Shown: positions 17,497 to 26,453 of the stretch, one piece after another
Position numbering within the stretch: position 1 is the first letter of the stretch
How the letters are laid out: the number at the start of each line of letters is the position of its first letter
Assembly (NCBI RefSeq): GCF_021442025.1
Contig: NZ_CP090446.1
Span: forward strand, 3,782,001 to 3,846,000
DNA: 64,000 bases
Direction: 5' to 3'
From: Sphingobacterium sp. SRCM116780
Lineage (GTDB): Bacteria > Bacteroidota > Bacteroidia > Sphingobacteriales > Sphingobacteriaceae
Program-made: the position numbers and the translations under genes
The notes under the pieces: generated by a model
Database searches by the model: none
What the model was told of the DNA's origin: nothing
What the model saw: the letters and a program-made list of their open reading frames with translations, nothing else

Positions 17497-18496
17497 AAGT
17501 ATATTGGGATACAATTTCGGGTGCTAAATGATAGAAAATAATTCTATTTTCTTTTCCTTGGAGTTCCTTATTCAAAAATTTTGCAGTTAGAATAAGTTGT
17601 TCTTTGGTTACGAATTCATGGCGAATAACATCACCTTTTTTAAGGTTCGCCTTTTCTAAGTTCTGATTGAGTAGGAATAGTTGTGTTTTAGGATTTTGCG
17701 TAAAAATAGACTTATCATCCAGATCACTTCGGTCAATGTATTTAGATATACCGATATATTCATGATCACGAAAAGCCACATACCAGTCAAAAAGAGGTAA
17801 CGCAATATCTAAAGCTAACGGATAATTTTTCAAACTACCACTCAGATAAGTATCCAAATCCTTCTGATTTAAAATGGAGTTATGATCCCCAAACTGACGA
17901 AGGTTCCCCATATTATAGCACATGAGCGTAGCTCTCTTAACAGGAGGAATACCACTTGTTTTAATATTCTTTATTTGATGAAGCCTAACTGTTGATGTTA
18001 AAACCACCTGACTTAACTCAGGCATCGTTTGTAGAAATGCCAATAAATAAAAGAACTTATCTCGAGAAGTTTTAGTCCAGTCACAATCTATCTGTAGTTC
18101 TTGAAATAGATCATGTCCTCCTTGTTTGATTTTTTCGGTGACAAAAGGAACAATTTTATGTGCAAGCCCTCTTATCTGAAGGCTATCTAATTCTGTAAAT
18201 ATTTTTTGATTGATAAACACAACGGGTACCAATTGCTGATTTTTATCAACTTTTTGTTCAAAAGATATGGGAGATATTGGAATAGGTTCGACACCACCAT
18301 CTTTAAAATCAATATCCATGATACGAAGAAATAACGTATTGGACTTCAGCTTTTGTACCACTTCTTGAGATAAGGTGTCTGTTTTATAAATGGTTTTCCA
18401 ATAATAAAAACCAACAGCATGTTCTTTTTTTTGACAAGAAAAGAGTAATATTATGTTGACTGAAATAAAGAGTAATCTTTTTACTTTCGGAGACAT
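17462..18496 (-). CDS. Lipoprotein of unknown function, possibly TIM-barrel
   Basis: A 344-residue predicted lipoprotein: a short basic start, a hydrophobic stretch and a lipobox ending LLFSC (Cys21). The middle contains LQIDCDWT and, ~50 residues on, ATLMCYNMGNL, alternating with strand-helix units. This recalls glycoside-hydrolase-like TIM barrels with an acidic residue at a strand end, but I cannot place it in a named family. It is followed by the large exported gene with a 35-bp overlap. TACTTTTG at 18553-18560 is a likely promoter element. It may act on a surface polymer; that is inference. Confidence 0.72.
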   Translation of the reverse strand: MSPKVKRLLFISVNIILLFSCQKKEHAVGFYYWKTIYKTDTLSQEVVQKLKSNTLFLRIMDIDFKDGGVEPIPISPISFEQKVDKNQQLVPVVFINQKIFTELDSLQIRGLAHKIVPFVTEKIKQGGHDLFQELQIDCDWTKTSRDKFFYLLAFLQTMPELSQVVLTSTVRLHQIKNIKTSGIPPVKRATLMCYNMGNLRQFGDHNSILNQKDLDTYLSGSLKNYPLALDIALPLFDWYVAFRDHEYIGISKYIDRSDLDDKSIFTQNPKTQLFLLNQNLEKANLKKGDVIRHEFVTKEQLILTAKFLNKELQGKENRIIFYHLAPEIVSQYTYADLQEIIAAF

Positions 18497-18552
18497 GATG
18501 GATCGTACTTCATGAAATGATTCGTATAAATAAGAATTTTATTGAAAACAAA

Positions 18553-18560
18553 CAAAAGTA
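18553..18560 (-). promoter_or_regulatory. TAnnTTTG -7 element for the exported gene pair
   Basis: TACTTTTG on the minus strand, a perfect match to the -7 consensus, 57 bp before the lipoprotein start in the 129-bp divergent spacer. No -33 element at the usual distance. Confidence 0.45.
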
Positions 18561-18625
18561 TGAATAAGTTGTTTTCTTTAAGTTAAAAATAGCCAAATAA
18601 TTTTACTAAAAAAGCGAATATCTTA

Positions 18626-20506
18626 ATGAAGACAATTTGGAAATGGATTATAGGAGTAATTGTAACTCTTTTAATAATCGTGGGGAGCTTAGCATGGTAT
18701 TTTAGTGTACATTGGAAGCCGCTTTTGGATCAAAAATTTAAAGAACTGGTATTAGCCTCTACAGATAGCTTATATACGGTTACGTATGATGACTTGGATA
18801 TTAATTTGGCTTTAGGAAATGTTAGTGTCAGCAATCTTATTCTAACATCTGACAGTACTATTTATCGCCGTTTAGAGAAGATCAATAAAGCTCCAGATAA
18901 CCGTTTTCAGATAAAAGTTGCGAAATTAAAATTTCGTAACTTTTCTATTCGAGATATGCTGATGAATAAGGAACTGTATCTCAAGAATGTCGTATTGGAT
19001 ACACCCAGCATTCACATGATTAATGAGTACCATTCCTACAATGATACCGCATCAGCACAAGTGAATAAGCCTTTATATGAAAAGATAAAAAAGACCTTAA
19101 AAAAGATACAAATAAAGGAAATAGAATTAAATGGAATAAATTTTAAATATTCACAACTGCAGAAGAATATTTATCAAGATTTTGAAATAAAAAAAGTGAA
19201 TTTAAAAGTGCAAGATGTTTTGGTAGACTCTACATCAATTTCTGATGAAAGTAGATTTTATCATACAAAAATGATCGATATCGAAGTTCCTGGATTTACT
19301 TATAAAACAGCAGATGGATTTTACAAAGTGGATTTCGATAAATTGAAAATTAATACCCGAGATCGCAATATTTTATTAACAAAAGTAGTTTATCAACCAA
19401 TATTAAATAAGTCAGCCTTCTATAAAAAGAAAGGAAAAGGGGGGAGCTATATAGTGATGAAATTTGATACTGTTCGTTTTGAATCTTTTGATTTTAAAAA
19501 ATTACTTCGAGACAAGAAAATATATGCCACAAAGACACAACTTAAAAATGGCCTATTGGAAATTTATTCTGATAAGCATTATCAATCAAAACCTGTCAAT
19601 AAGATCGGAAGGTCTCCTCATCAGCGGCTATTAAAAATGAATACAAAGTTATCCTTGGATACTGTATTACTTCAAAATACACATATTAGTTATTCTGAAC
19701 TTAGTGGAAAATATAATCAGGTTGGAACGATTACATTCGATAAGAGTTATGCAACGATAAGCAATATGACAAATGACTCTTCCACTCTAGCGAAAAACAA
19801 GTGGATGAAAGTTGATTTTCTGAGCAGAGTGATGAATAGTGGTCGATTGAATGTCTTGTTAGGTTTTGACATGACCTCCAAAGAAGGTTTTTATACGTAT
19901 AAAGGTAGCTTAGGCGCAATGCAAGCCCCAGCATTTAATAAGATTCTAAAGCCGTTGCTCAATGTTGAAATAGCTTCGGGTAATATCAAAAGAATGTCTT
20001 TTGATATGGAGGCAAATGATAGAAGAAATTGGGGACAATTTAAATTTGATTATGATAATTTAAAAGTTAATATTCTAGGGAAGAATGCGGATGGTAAGCT
20101 AAAAAAGAAAGGATTAGTTTCTTTATTGATAAACGAGCTGTTATTTAATACCAGCAACCCCAATGAATTTGGAGAGTACATCACTGGAAGAGTCAATTGG
20201 CATCGGAATCCTAATCATACGTTCTTTAAAACCATTTGGCAAAGTCTCTTGGATGGTATTAAACAATGTGTTGGTTTGAGTAAGGAGAGAGAAGCAAAAT
20301 TAATGCGTGCAGCAGAAAATGCTCAAAATACGATAAAGAAAGCGAATACTGTCGTGAATAAGACTAAAAGCTTTGTGTCACGCATTTTCAAAAAGGATGC
20401 GGCAGCAATTGAGCAAAGGAAAAAAGAAAAAGAATTAAAGAAAAAAGCAAAAGAGGAGAAAAAACAAGCAGAAAATAAAGTGAAAGAGCGCGAAGAAATG
20501 GGGTAG
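18626..20506 (+). CDS. AsmA-like single-pass envelope protein
   Basis: A 626-residue protein with one N-terminal transmembrane helix (about 5-27) and a long periplasmic region rich in beta strands and repeated D-x-V/L-x-L-x-N patterns (such as YDDLDINLALGNVSVSNLIL and LRDKKIYATKTQLKNGLLEI). This organisation resembles the AsmA/TamB/YhdP lipid-bridge superfamily, although the similarity is one of pattern and I cannot assign a specific member. The final ~70 residues are a lysine/glutamate-rich tail (KKEKELKKKAKEEKKQ) likely to be helical. It precedes the potassium transporter genes; a functional link is not obvious. Confidence 0.7.
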   Translation: MKTIWKWIIGVIVTLLIIVGSLAWYFSVHWKPLLDQKFKELVLASTDSLYTVTYDDLDINLALGNVSVSNLILTSDSTIYRRLEKINKAPDNRFQIKVAKLKFRNFSIRDMLMNKELYLKNVVLDTPSIHMINEYHSYNDTASAQVNKPLYEKIKKTLKKIQIKEIELNGINFKYSQLQKNIYQDFEIKKVNLKVQDVLVDSTSISDESRFYHTKMIDIEVPGFTYKTADGFYKVDFDKLKINTRDRNILLTKVVYQPILNKSAFYKKKGKGGSYIVMKFDTVRFESFDFKKLLRDKKIYATKTQLKNGLLEIYSDKHYQSKPVNKIGRSPHQRLLKMNTKLSLDTVLLQNTHISYSELSGKYNQVGTITFDKSYATISNMTNDSSTLAKNKWMKVDFLSRVMNSGRLNVLLGFDMTSKEGFYTYKGSLGAMQAPAFNKILKPLLNVEIASGNIKRMSFDMEANDRRNWGQFKFDYDNLKVNILGKNADGKLKKKGLVSLLINELLFNTSNPNEFGEYITGRVNWHRNPNHTFFKTIWQSLLDGIKQCVGLSKEREAKLMRAAENAQNTIKKANTVVNKTKSFVSRIFKKDAAAIEQRKKEKELKKKAKEEKKQAENKVKEREEMG

Positions 20507-20520
20507 TTTCACGTGAAATG
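20505..20520. promoter_or_regulatory. parS-like palindrome
   Basis: A perfect 12-bp palindrome TTTCACGTGAAA (20507-20518) identical to the core of the ParB-binding site parS (TGTTTCACGTGAAACA). Over the 16-bp consensus 13 positions match. It starts right at the stop codon of the AsmA-like gene. Whether ParB binds it is unknown; parS sites usually cluster near the replication origin. Confidence 0.5.
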
Positions 20521-20561
20521 AAAGCAGCGTCTAAAGACTTCTGGATTTACCAAGTTATCAG

Positions 20562-20569
20562 TATGTTTG
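20562..20569 (+). promoter_or_regulatory. TAnnTTTG element before ktrB
   Basis: TATGTTTG, a perfect -7 match, only 7 bp before the ATG at 20576. If used it would give an almost leaderless transcript; no -33 element is seen, so chance is possible. Confidence 0.3.
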
Positions 20570-20575
20570 TGCAAG

Positions 20576-22363
20576 ATGGGGTCAATATTAAGTTTTTTAA
20601 AATTTGTCTTTAAATATAAAAATGGAATTGTAGACCAGATCATGCTTTATGTAAGCATGATTTGTGCTTTGGCAGTTATCTTCCATGTCGGTTATGTAAC
20701 AGACCCAGATTTAGCAACTCCTTTAAATCAAATTATTTATACGATGTTCTACGTCTTGTTTGTGATGACAGGACTTCGTACAGCTTCGTCTATTTTTGCT
20801 TTGAAGAAAATTGCGGTAGAGCATTATGCAGGTTTAGTTATTCTTGCTTATTTTTTTTTAATCATAATCGCTCGATTTACAACTGTTTCTTCCGTCGAAT
20901 TATTCGGAAAAGATCAATGGATTTATTTGGGTATTTATCTTGTTTTCATTGCTGAATTATCCAAGAGGACCTTATTTTTCGATAACTTCTATTTTAATCC
21001 AACGATTTTATTTGTTATCAGTTTTCTTGCATTAATTCTTATTGGCACTATTTTATTGATGCTTCCAAGGACTACACTAGAAGCGCCATTAAGTTTTACT
21101 GATGCCTTGTTTATGTCAACAAGTGCTGTATGCATTACAGGTTTGTCAGTAACGGATATTTCTACTAATTTCTCTCTTTTTGGACAAACCATCATCTTGG
21201 TTTTAATTCAGATTGGGGGACTGGGAATTATGACTTTTACTGGTTTTTTTGGTTATTTCTTTTCAGGAGGCTTCTCTTTCAAGAATCAATTGATGTTTGG
21301 TGAAATTTTGGGAGAAAACAAAGTTGGGTCTGTTATCAAAACGTTGTTGACCATCATCTTTATCACCTTGCTTTTTGAATTACTTGGAGCAGGATTGATT
21401 TTTAGTACATTGGATGAAACTAATTTTCCAACGGTAGGACATCAAGTTTTTTTTGCAGTTTTCCATTCCATATCCTCTTTTTGTAATGCTGGTTTTTCAA
21501 TATTAACGGATGGAATTACCAATGATGCCTATAAGTTTAACTATAATTTCCAATTGGCATTGTCTGCATTATTTATATTGGGAGGACTTGGTTTTGGTAT
21601 TGTACTGAATATTTACTCTTATATAAAAGACTCTGCCATCTATTGGTATCATCGTGTTTTCACTAAAAAGAACTATAAACATAAAGCATGGAATTTTAGC
21701 TTTAATTCAAAAATCGTACTCGCCTGTAATGCTTTTATTATCATTTTAGCCACAATATTTTTCTTTCTGTTGGAAAAAAATAAAACACTATCTTTTGAGA
21801 AAGGTGCTGTAGGAGAATGGATAACTTCATTTTTTATGGCCAATGCTTCGCGTTCTGCTGGATACAATAGTATTGATTTATCATTTGTATCCATGCCTAC
21901 AATTTTATTGATTATGTTATTGATGTGGGTTGGAGCATCCCCAGGCTCAACTGGCGGAGGGGTTAAAGTAACGACTATTGCTGTTGCTATAATGAATATT
22001 ATTGCCTTAGCTAGAGGGAAAGAACACATTGAACTATTTAAAAGACGTATCGCTGGTGAATCGGTTCATAAAGCATTTGCTATTATTCTATTATCGCTAC
22101 TTACAATTGGTATCAGCTTTCTATTGTTGGTATTTTCAGATCCCGATAAAAGTTTTAAAGCATTATTGTTTGAAGTTGTCTCTGCGTACACCACTTGTGG
22201 GTTGAGTTTAGGTATCACACCATCCTTAAGTATTGCTGGAAAATTTATTGTGATGATGACCATGTTTGTTGGCCGAGTTGGTACGTTGACACTACTGGTT
22301 GCTTTTATTAAGAATATAACAAGAAGAAATTACACTTTCCCAGAGGAAAAAATACTTTATTAA
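20576..22363 (+). CDS. ktrB: TrkH/KtrB family potassium uptake membrane subunit
   Basis: The ion-conducting subunit of a Trk/Ktr potassium transporter, about 595 residues. It has extra N-terminal membrane helices followed by the four membrane-pore-membrane repeats. The four filter loops are recognisable: SAVCITGLSVTD, SFCNAGFSIL, RSAGYNSIDL and YTTCGLSLGITP, each with the conserved glycine. The ATG at 20576 is preferred over the TTG at 20567, which lies in a possible promoter element. It is 10 bp upstream of its gating partner ktrA, so the two form one operon. Confidence 0.92.
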   Translation: MGSILSFLKFVFKYKNGIVDQIMLYVSMICALAVIFHVGYVTDPDLATPLNQIIYTMFYVLFVMTGLRTASSIFALKKIAVEHYAGLVILAYFFLIIIARFTTVSSVELFGKDQWIYLGIYLVFIAELSKRTLFFDNFYFNPTILFVISFLALILIGTILLMLPRTTLEAPLSFTDALFMSTSAVCITGLSVTDISTNFSLFGQTIILVLIQIGGLGIMTFTGFFGYFFSGGFSFKNQLMFGEILGENKVGSVIKTLLTIIFITLLFELLGAGLIFSTLDETNFPTVGHQVFFAVFHSISSFCNAGFSILTDGITNDAYKFNYNFQLALSALFILGGLGFGIVLNIYSYIKDSAIYWYHRVFTKKNYKHKAWNFSFNSKIVLACNAFIIILATIFFFLLEKNKTLSFEKGAVGEWITSFFMANASRSAGYNSIDLSFVSMPTILLIMLLMWVGASPGSTGGGVKVTTIAVAIMNIIALARGKEHIELFKRRIAGESVHKAFAIILLSLLTIGISFLLLVFSDPDKSFKALLFEVVSAYTTCGLSLGITPSLSIAGKFIVMMTMFVGRVGTLTLLVAFIKNITRRNYTFPEEKILY

Positions 22364-22373
22364 ATAAAATTGT

Positions 22374-23060
22374 ATGAAATATATTGTTTTAGGACTTGGA
22401 CATTTCGGGAGATCACTGGCAGTGCATTTAACAGAATTAGGACATGAAGTAATTGGAGCAGATAAAAGTCTACTTATTGTAGAACAATTAAAAGATAAAG
22501 TAACACATACCGTTTGCCTTGATTCAACAGACAAAGAAGCAGTATCCTCTCTTCCTTTAAAAGACTGTCATGCCGTTATTGTTGCCATTGGCGAGGACGA
22601 AGGGGCCTCTTTATTAACTGTGGCTTTGATGAAGCAGTTAAAAGTGAAGCGGATCATTGGGCGTATTGTTTCTGACTTACAAAAAACAGTACTTGAGGCG
22701 ATGGAGATTGGCGAATATATTATGCCAGAAGAAGAAGCGGCAGAAAGGCTCGCCATGCGTCTAGATAACATTGACATTGTGGATTCGTTTAAGGTTTCAG
22801 ATAAGTACAGTATTATTGAAACAAAAGTCCCCGCCAAATATGTAGGGATGACACTCCGAGAAGCAAATTTGACCAATATATATCGCGTTATTGTACTTAC
22901 TACTGTAAAGATTGTGGAAGTTAAAGACAATTCCGAAACAAAAGCCATCAAAGAAGCATCTGGCATAGCGAGTTCGGAGACGAAATTAGAAGAAGGCGAT
23001 ATTTTAGTCCTTTTTGGTGAGTTATCTAACATTAATAAGTTGATTCAAAAGGGAGAATAA
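22374..23060 (+). CDS. ktrA: TrkA/KtrA family potassium uptake regulator
   Basis: The cytoplasmic gating subunit of the potassium transporter. Its 228 residues form a single RCK unit: a Rossmann-fold RCK_N domain with the nucleotide-binding LGLGHFGRSLAVHL, the acidic residue after the second strand (VIGADKS), and a C-terminal RCK_C domain (about 145-228). This is KtrA-like rather than the duplicated 450-residue E. coli TrkA. ATP/NAD(H) binding to the octameric ring opens KtrB. It is adjacent to and co-oriented with ktrB. Confidence 0.93.
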   Translation: MKYIVLGLGHFGRSLAVHLTELGHEVIGADKSLLIVEQLKDKVTHTVCLDSTDKEAVSSLPLKDCHAVIVAIGEDEGASLLTVALMKQLKVKRIIGRIVSDLQKTVLEAMEIGEYIMPEEEAAERLAMRLDNIDIVDSFKVSDKYSIIETKVPAKYVGMTLREANLTNIYRVIVLTTVKIVEVKDNSETKAIKEASGIASSETKLEEGDILVLFGELSNINKLIQKGE

Positions 23061-23144
23061 ATTAAATAGACCATATTCACAGGCAAATAAAATTCCTTCT
23101 GACATTCTAAATCGAAAATAATATAAATTGTAAAATCAAATGTA

Positions 23145-23152
23145 TATTTTTG
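23145..23152 (+). promoter_or_regulatory. TAnnTTTG -7 element before the YfhO-family gene
   Basis: TATTTTTG, a perfect -7 match, 33 bp before the ATG at 23186, in the only sizeable spacer (125 bp) between ktrA and the next gene. Confidence 0.45.
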
Positions 23153-23185
23153 ATTTTCGTAAATTTTGGTAACCTCATAATATAG

Positions 23186-25669
23186 ATGAAAAATTGGTTT
23201 AAAGAAAATTCAGCACATCTCATCGTTATAGCGATTTTTGTAGCGCTTGTATTCTTTTATTTTACTCCAGTGTGGCAGGGACAGGTTCTGGCACAGAGTG
23301 ATGTCGTTCAAGCACAGGGCGCACAAAAGGAAATGTTTGATTTTAAGCAGCAAGATGGAAAAGCGCCATTATGGACAAACTCCATGTTTGGAGGTATGCC
23401 GACCTATCAAATCTGGTCAGCGAGTGAAAATAATATCGGAACCTACATCTTATCGGCTGTTAAAACTGTTTTCCCTCAACCGCTGGATATTCTTCTATTT
23501 TATTTACTAGGAGGCTATTTCTTATTAAATGTCTTGCGTATTCGGCCTTGGTTGGCCGCGTTAGGAGCCATTGCTCTTGCCTTTACCTCTTATAATTTCA
23601 TTTATATCGAAGCTGGTCACGTCACACAAGCATATGCCATTGCCTTTATGCCTGCTGTCATTGGCGCTGTCATTATGTGTTACCGAGGGAGTAAGCTTTG
23701 GGGGCCTGTTTTGTTAGCCTTATTTATGGCTATAGAGATTCGTGTGAACCATCTACAGGTAACCTATTATATGCTAATTGCATTGATGGTTTATGTAATC
23801 TTTGTTCTCGTTGATGCGATTCGTGATAAAAAGTTAAAAGAGTTTTTTATTGCCTCAGGTTTACAATTAGCTGCGGTTGTTGTCGCTATTTTAGTGAACG
23901 CTTCCATACTAATGCCTACTTATGAGTATAGTAAACTAAGCACACGTGGACATGCTAATCTTGTTAAAGTTGATGAAACGAAAGAAAAAGGCTTAGATAG
24001 ACAATATGCTTATGAGTGGAGTCAAGGAGTGGGAGAGACTCTTACTTTTTTGATTCCTAATGCTTATGGTGGTGGATCTAGTGGCGTATTAGACGAAAAA
24101 TCTAATGTCGCCAAATTCCTAATGTCAACATTTGGAGCACAAGGAATGAGTAATGTCCAAGCTGCTGAGATTGCGAGTAGAATGCCCGTGTATTGGGGCG
24201 ATAAACCTTTTACTTCAGGACCTTGGTATTTTGGAGCGGGGGTATTGTTCCTATTTGTACTGGGATTAGTCATTGTTAATAATAGACTTAAATGGTGGAT
24301 TTTAACAACAACTATTCTGATTTTACTACTATCTTTCGGTAAAAACTTTACATTGGTTTCGGATCTATTCTTTGACTATTTCCCGATGTACAATAAATTC
24401 AGAGCAGTGGAATCTATATTAGTGATTGCCGCACTCATGATTCCATTAATGGCTGTATTGACATTGAATGAATTAATTACTAGAGCCGATAAAATAGAAA
24501 AATTAGATAAAAAAGTACTATATACTTTTATTGGCTTAGGTGGTATTTGTTTACTTGTTGCCTTTGTTCCTGACCTTTTTCTAAGTTTTAAAAACAAGGA
24601 ACATGCACAATTAGTGGAGAGCTTGACACAACAAGTAGGAGATCAAGCAGCAGCTAATCAATGGGTAAATAATTTGGTAAAGGATCGCGCTGCAGTAGCT
24701 AGTGCTGATGCTTATCGGTCATTTGCAATTGTTTTGATTACCTTTTTGGCACTATGGTTTTTTATCAAAAAGAAACTTTCAGCCAATGTTTTAATTATTG
24801 GATTGGCCGTTATTTTTCTATTCGATCTTTGGAGCATAGATAAGCGATACCTTAATGATAAGTCTTTTGTAGAGAAACGTTTGGTAACAAATCAAGCATT
24901 TCAAGAAAGAGAAGTAGACCAATTGATACGCATGGATAAGGATTTAAGTTATCGTGTTATTGATTTAACATCTAATCCTTTTTCAGACGCTCGAGCATCC
25001 TATTATCACAAATCTTTAGGTGGATATCATGCGGCTAAATTGATGCGATTCCAAGAGTTGATTGAAAATCAATTCAATGGAGCTGTCAATGAAGATGTGT
25101 TGGATATGTTTAATGTTCGATATGTCATCACTGGCGATCCACAAAAAGGAGAACGTATCCAACGTAGAAGTTCTGCCGCAGGCAATGCTTGGTTTGTTGA
25201 TCAAGTAACTTTTGTGAAAGATAATGCACAGGAGATGCAAGCGATCAGTAGCTTTAATCCTTCAAAAGAAGCTTTTGTAAACGAAGAATTCAAAAATAAA
25301 CTTAATGGTCAACGTTTAGGACTACCCGCAAATGCTTCCATAAAATTGACATCCTACCATCCAGACAAAATGGTCTATGAATATTCTACACCAACAGATG
25401 CATTTGCTGTATTCTCTGAAGTGTATTACGAAAAAGGATGGAAAGCATTTGTGGATGGTAAAGAGGTTCCTATTGTACGTGCCGATTATATCTTGAGAGC
25501 GCTTCAGTTACCAGGAGGTAACCATAAGGTTGAATTTATTTTTGACCCAGAATCGCATAAAATTGGAGGAATACTTACTTTGATTGCCTCTATAATTTTA
25601 GGATTAGGGTTAGCAGTCGCTATTTATTTCTCTGTGAAAAACGGAAAAACTAAAGATGCAACAGTCTAA
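23186..25669 (+). CDS. YfhO family integral membrane protein
   Basis: An 827-residue polytopic membrane protein. About a dozen hydrophobic helices in the first ~560 residues follow a conserved first extracytoplasmic loop (QSDVVQAQGAQ, then WTNSMFGGMPTYQ). A long C-terminal soluble domain follows (about 560-790, including SYYHKSLGGYHAAKL) and a last helix. This is the layout of YfhO-type proteins, related to GT-C glycosyltransferases and implicated in glycosylating lipoteichoic or other surface polymers in Firmicutes. In Bacteroidota the substrate is unknown. It stands alone between ktrA and convergent rnhB. Confidence 0.88.
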   Translation: MKNWFKENSAHLIVIAIFVALVFFYFTPVWQGQVLAQSDVVQAQGAQKEMFDFKQQDGKAPLWTNSMFGGMPTYQIWSASENNIGTYILSAVKTVFPQPLDILLFYLLGGYFLLNVLRIRPWLAALGAIALAFTSYNFIYIEAGHVTQAYAIAFMPAVIGAVIMCYRGSKLWGPVLLALFMAIEIRVNHLQVTYYMLIALMVYVIFVLVDAIRDKKLKEFFIASGLQLAAVVVAILVNASILMPTYEYSKLSTRGHANLVKVDETKEKGLDRQYAYEWSQGVGETLTFLIPNAYGGGSSGVLDEKSNVAKFLMSTFGAQGMSNVQAAEIASRMPVYWGDKPFTSGPWYFGAGVLFLFVLGLVIVNNRLKWWILTTTILILLLSFGKNFTLVSDLFFDYFPMYNKFRAVESILVIAALMIPLMAVLTLNELITRADKIEKLDKKVLYTFIGLGGICLLVAFVPDLFLSFKNKEHAQLVESLTQQVGDQAAANQWVNNLVKDRAAVASADAYRSFAIVLITFLALWFFIKKKLSANVLIIGLAVIFLFDLWSIDKRYLNDKSFVEKRLVTNQAFQEREVDQLIRMDKDLSYRVIDLTSNPFSDARASYYHKSLGGYHAAKLMRFQELIENQFNGAVNEDVLDMFNVRYVITGDPQKGERIQRRSSAAGNAWFVDQVTFVKDNAQEMQAISSFNPSKEAFVNEEFKNKLNGQRLGLPANASIKLTSYHPDKMVYEYSTPTDAFAVFSEVYYEKGWKAFVDGKEVPIVRADYILRALQLPGGNHKVEFIFDPESHKIGGILTLIASIILGLGLAVAIYFSVKNGKTKDATV

Positions 25670-25684
25670 TTGAACTGTTGCATC
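25655..25684 (+). terminator. Hairpin at the end of the YfhO gene
   Basis: An 11-bp perfect stem (GATGCAACAGT / ACTGTTGCATC) with an 8-nt loop that contains the YfhO stop codon. It has no T-run, so it is more likely to protect the 3' end or assist the stronger terminator just downstream. Confidence 0.45.
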
Positions 25685-25698
25685 TAATCAATCTTTAT

Positions 25699-25747
25699 AA
25701 AACCTTTAGAATAACTTGAGTTGAGGATCTGTTATTCTAAAGGTTTT
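25699..25747. terminator. Bidirectional terminator overlapping the 3' end of rnhB
   Basis: A perfect 17-bp inverted repeat, arms 25699-25715 and 25731-25747, with a 15-nt loop. On the plus strand it is followed by TTTTTCT and terminates the YfhO transcript. On the minus strand the stem includes the last codons and stop of rnhB and is followed by a short T-tract. Confidence 0.8.
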
Positions 25748-26302
25748 TCTATGATGTGGGGTTATGCCAAGTGAGAGAACAGCACTTCTATGCTTAACCG
25801 TTGGATATCCCTTATTATTTAACCAATCATATTCTGGATAGTCATTTGCTATATTATCCATATAATCATCTCGATACGTTTTGGCTAGTATAGATGCAGC
25901 TGCAATAGATAAATACTTACCATCGCCTTTAACAATACAATTGTGAGGAATTTCCTGATAAGGAATAAACCGATTACCATCCACCAAGATATATTGCGCT
26001 TTTAATTTTAATTGATCGAGCGCACGATGCATCGCTACATAAGAAGCATTGTGTATATTGATTTTATCAATTTCTTCTGCAGATACACTTGCGACTGCAT
26101 AAGCAAGCGCTTCTTGTTCAATGATACTGCGTAATTGCATTCTCTTTTTTGCACTCAGTTGTTTTGAATCGTTTAGCACTTCATGATGATAGTCTCTTGG
26201 AAAAATGACAGCCGCCGCAAAAACGGGACCTGCTAAGCAGCCTCTTCCAGCTTCATCACAACCAGCCTCTATAAGTTCATCTTGAAAGTATGATAATAGC
26301 AT
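25706..26302 (-). CDS. rnhB: Ribonuclease HII
   Basis: Cleaves RNA in RNA-DNA hybrids and removes ribonucleotides misincorporated in DNA. From the ATG at 26302 it has 198 residues, normal for the family. Catalytic acidic residues are visible in [13 protein letters not shown] (Asp16, Glu17), ILVDGN and the C-terminal [12 protein letters not shown]. An in-frame TTG at 26323 would add seven residues but lies inside the promoter element at 26321-26328, so it is rejected. The last ~14 codons also form one arm and the loop of the terminator shared with the YfhO gene. Confidence 0.93.
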   Translation of the reverse strand: MLLSYFQDELIEAGCDEAGRGCLAGPVFAAAVIFPRDYHHEVLNDSKQLSAKKRMQLRSIIEQEALAYAVASVSAEEIDKINIHNASYVAMHRALDQLKLKAQYILVDGNRFIPYQEIPHNCIVKGDGKYLSIAAASILAKTYRDDYMDNIANDYPEYDWLNNKGYPTVKHRSAVLSLGITPHHRKTFRITDPQLKLF

Positions 26303-26320
26303 ATGATATATTTTGAAACA

Positions 26321-26328
26321 CAAAACTA
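26321..26328 (-). promoter_or_regulatory. TAnnTTTG -7 element for rnhB
   Basis: TTGTAGTTTTG on the minus strand (core TAGTTTTG), 19 bp before the rnhB ATG. The same 11-base string occurs before metK, which supports it being a real promoter. It decides the rnhB start. Confidence 0.6.
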
Positions 26329-26409
26329 CAATATTTTATCAATAGCCTATACGTGATCCTTTTTACATATTTATGTAGCTTCTTTTTGAGATAGATGATA
26401 GGCATAAAT

Positions 26410-26420
26410 AGGATAAGACA
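26410..26420. repeat. 11-bp inverted match to the IS left end, outside the IS
   Basis: AGGATAAGACA is the exact reverse complement of the first 11 bases of the IS left terminal repeat (TGTCTTATCCT), 138 bp outside the element. It could be a remnant of an older copy. Confidence 0.5.
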
Positions 26421-26453
26421 TAGGATTTAACTGGTAAACTAATAGGGAGCTGA

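Noticed and set aside
20518..20613. A 31-codon frame starting within the parS-like site, possible leader peptide for ktrB
   Set aside because: It overlaps ktrB in another frame, shows no regulatory residue run and has no supporting signal.
22568..23032. A 154-codon minus-strand frame inside ktrA
   Set aside because: It is the antisense shadow of a well-supported RCK-domain gene, with no family features of its own.
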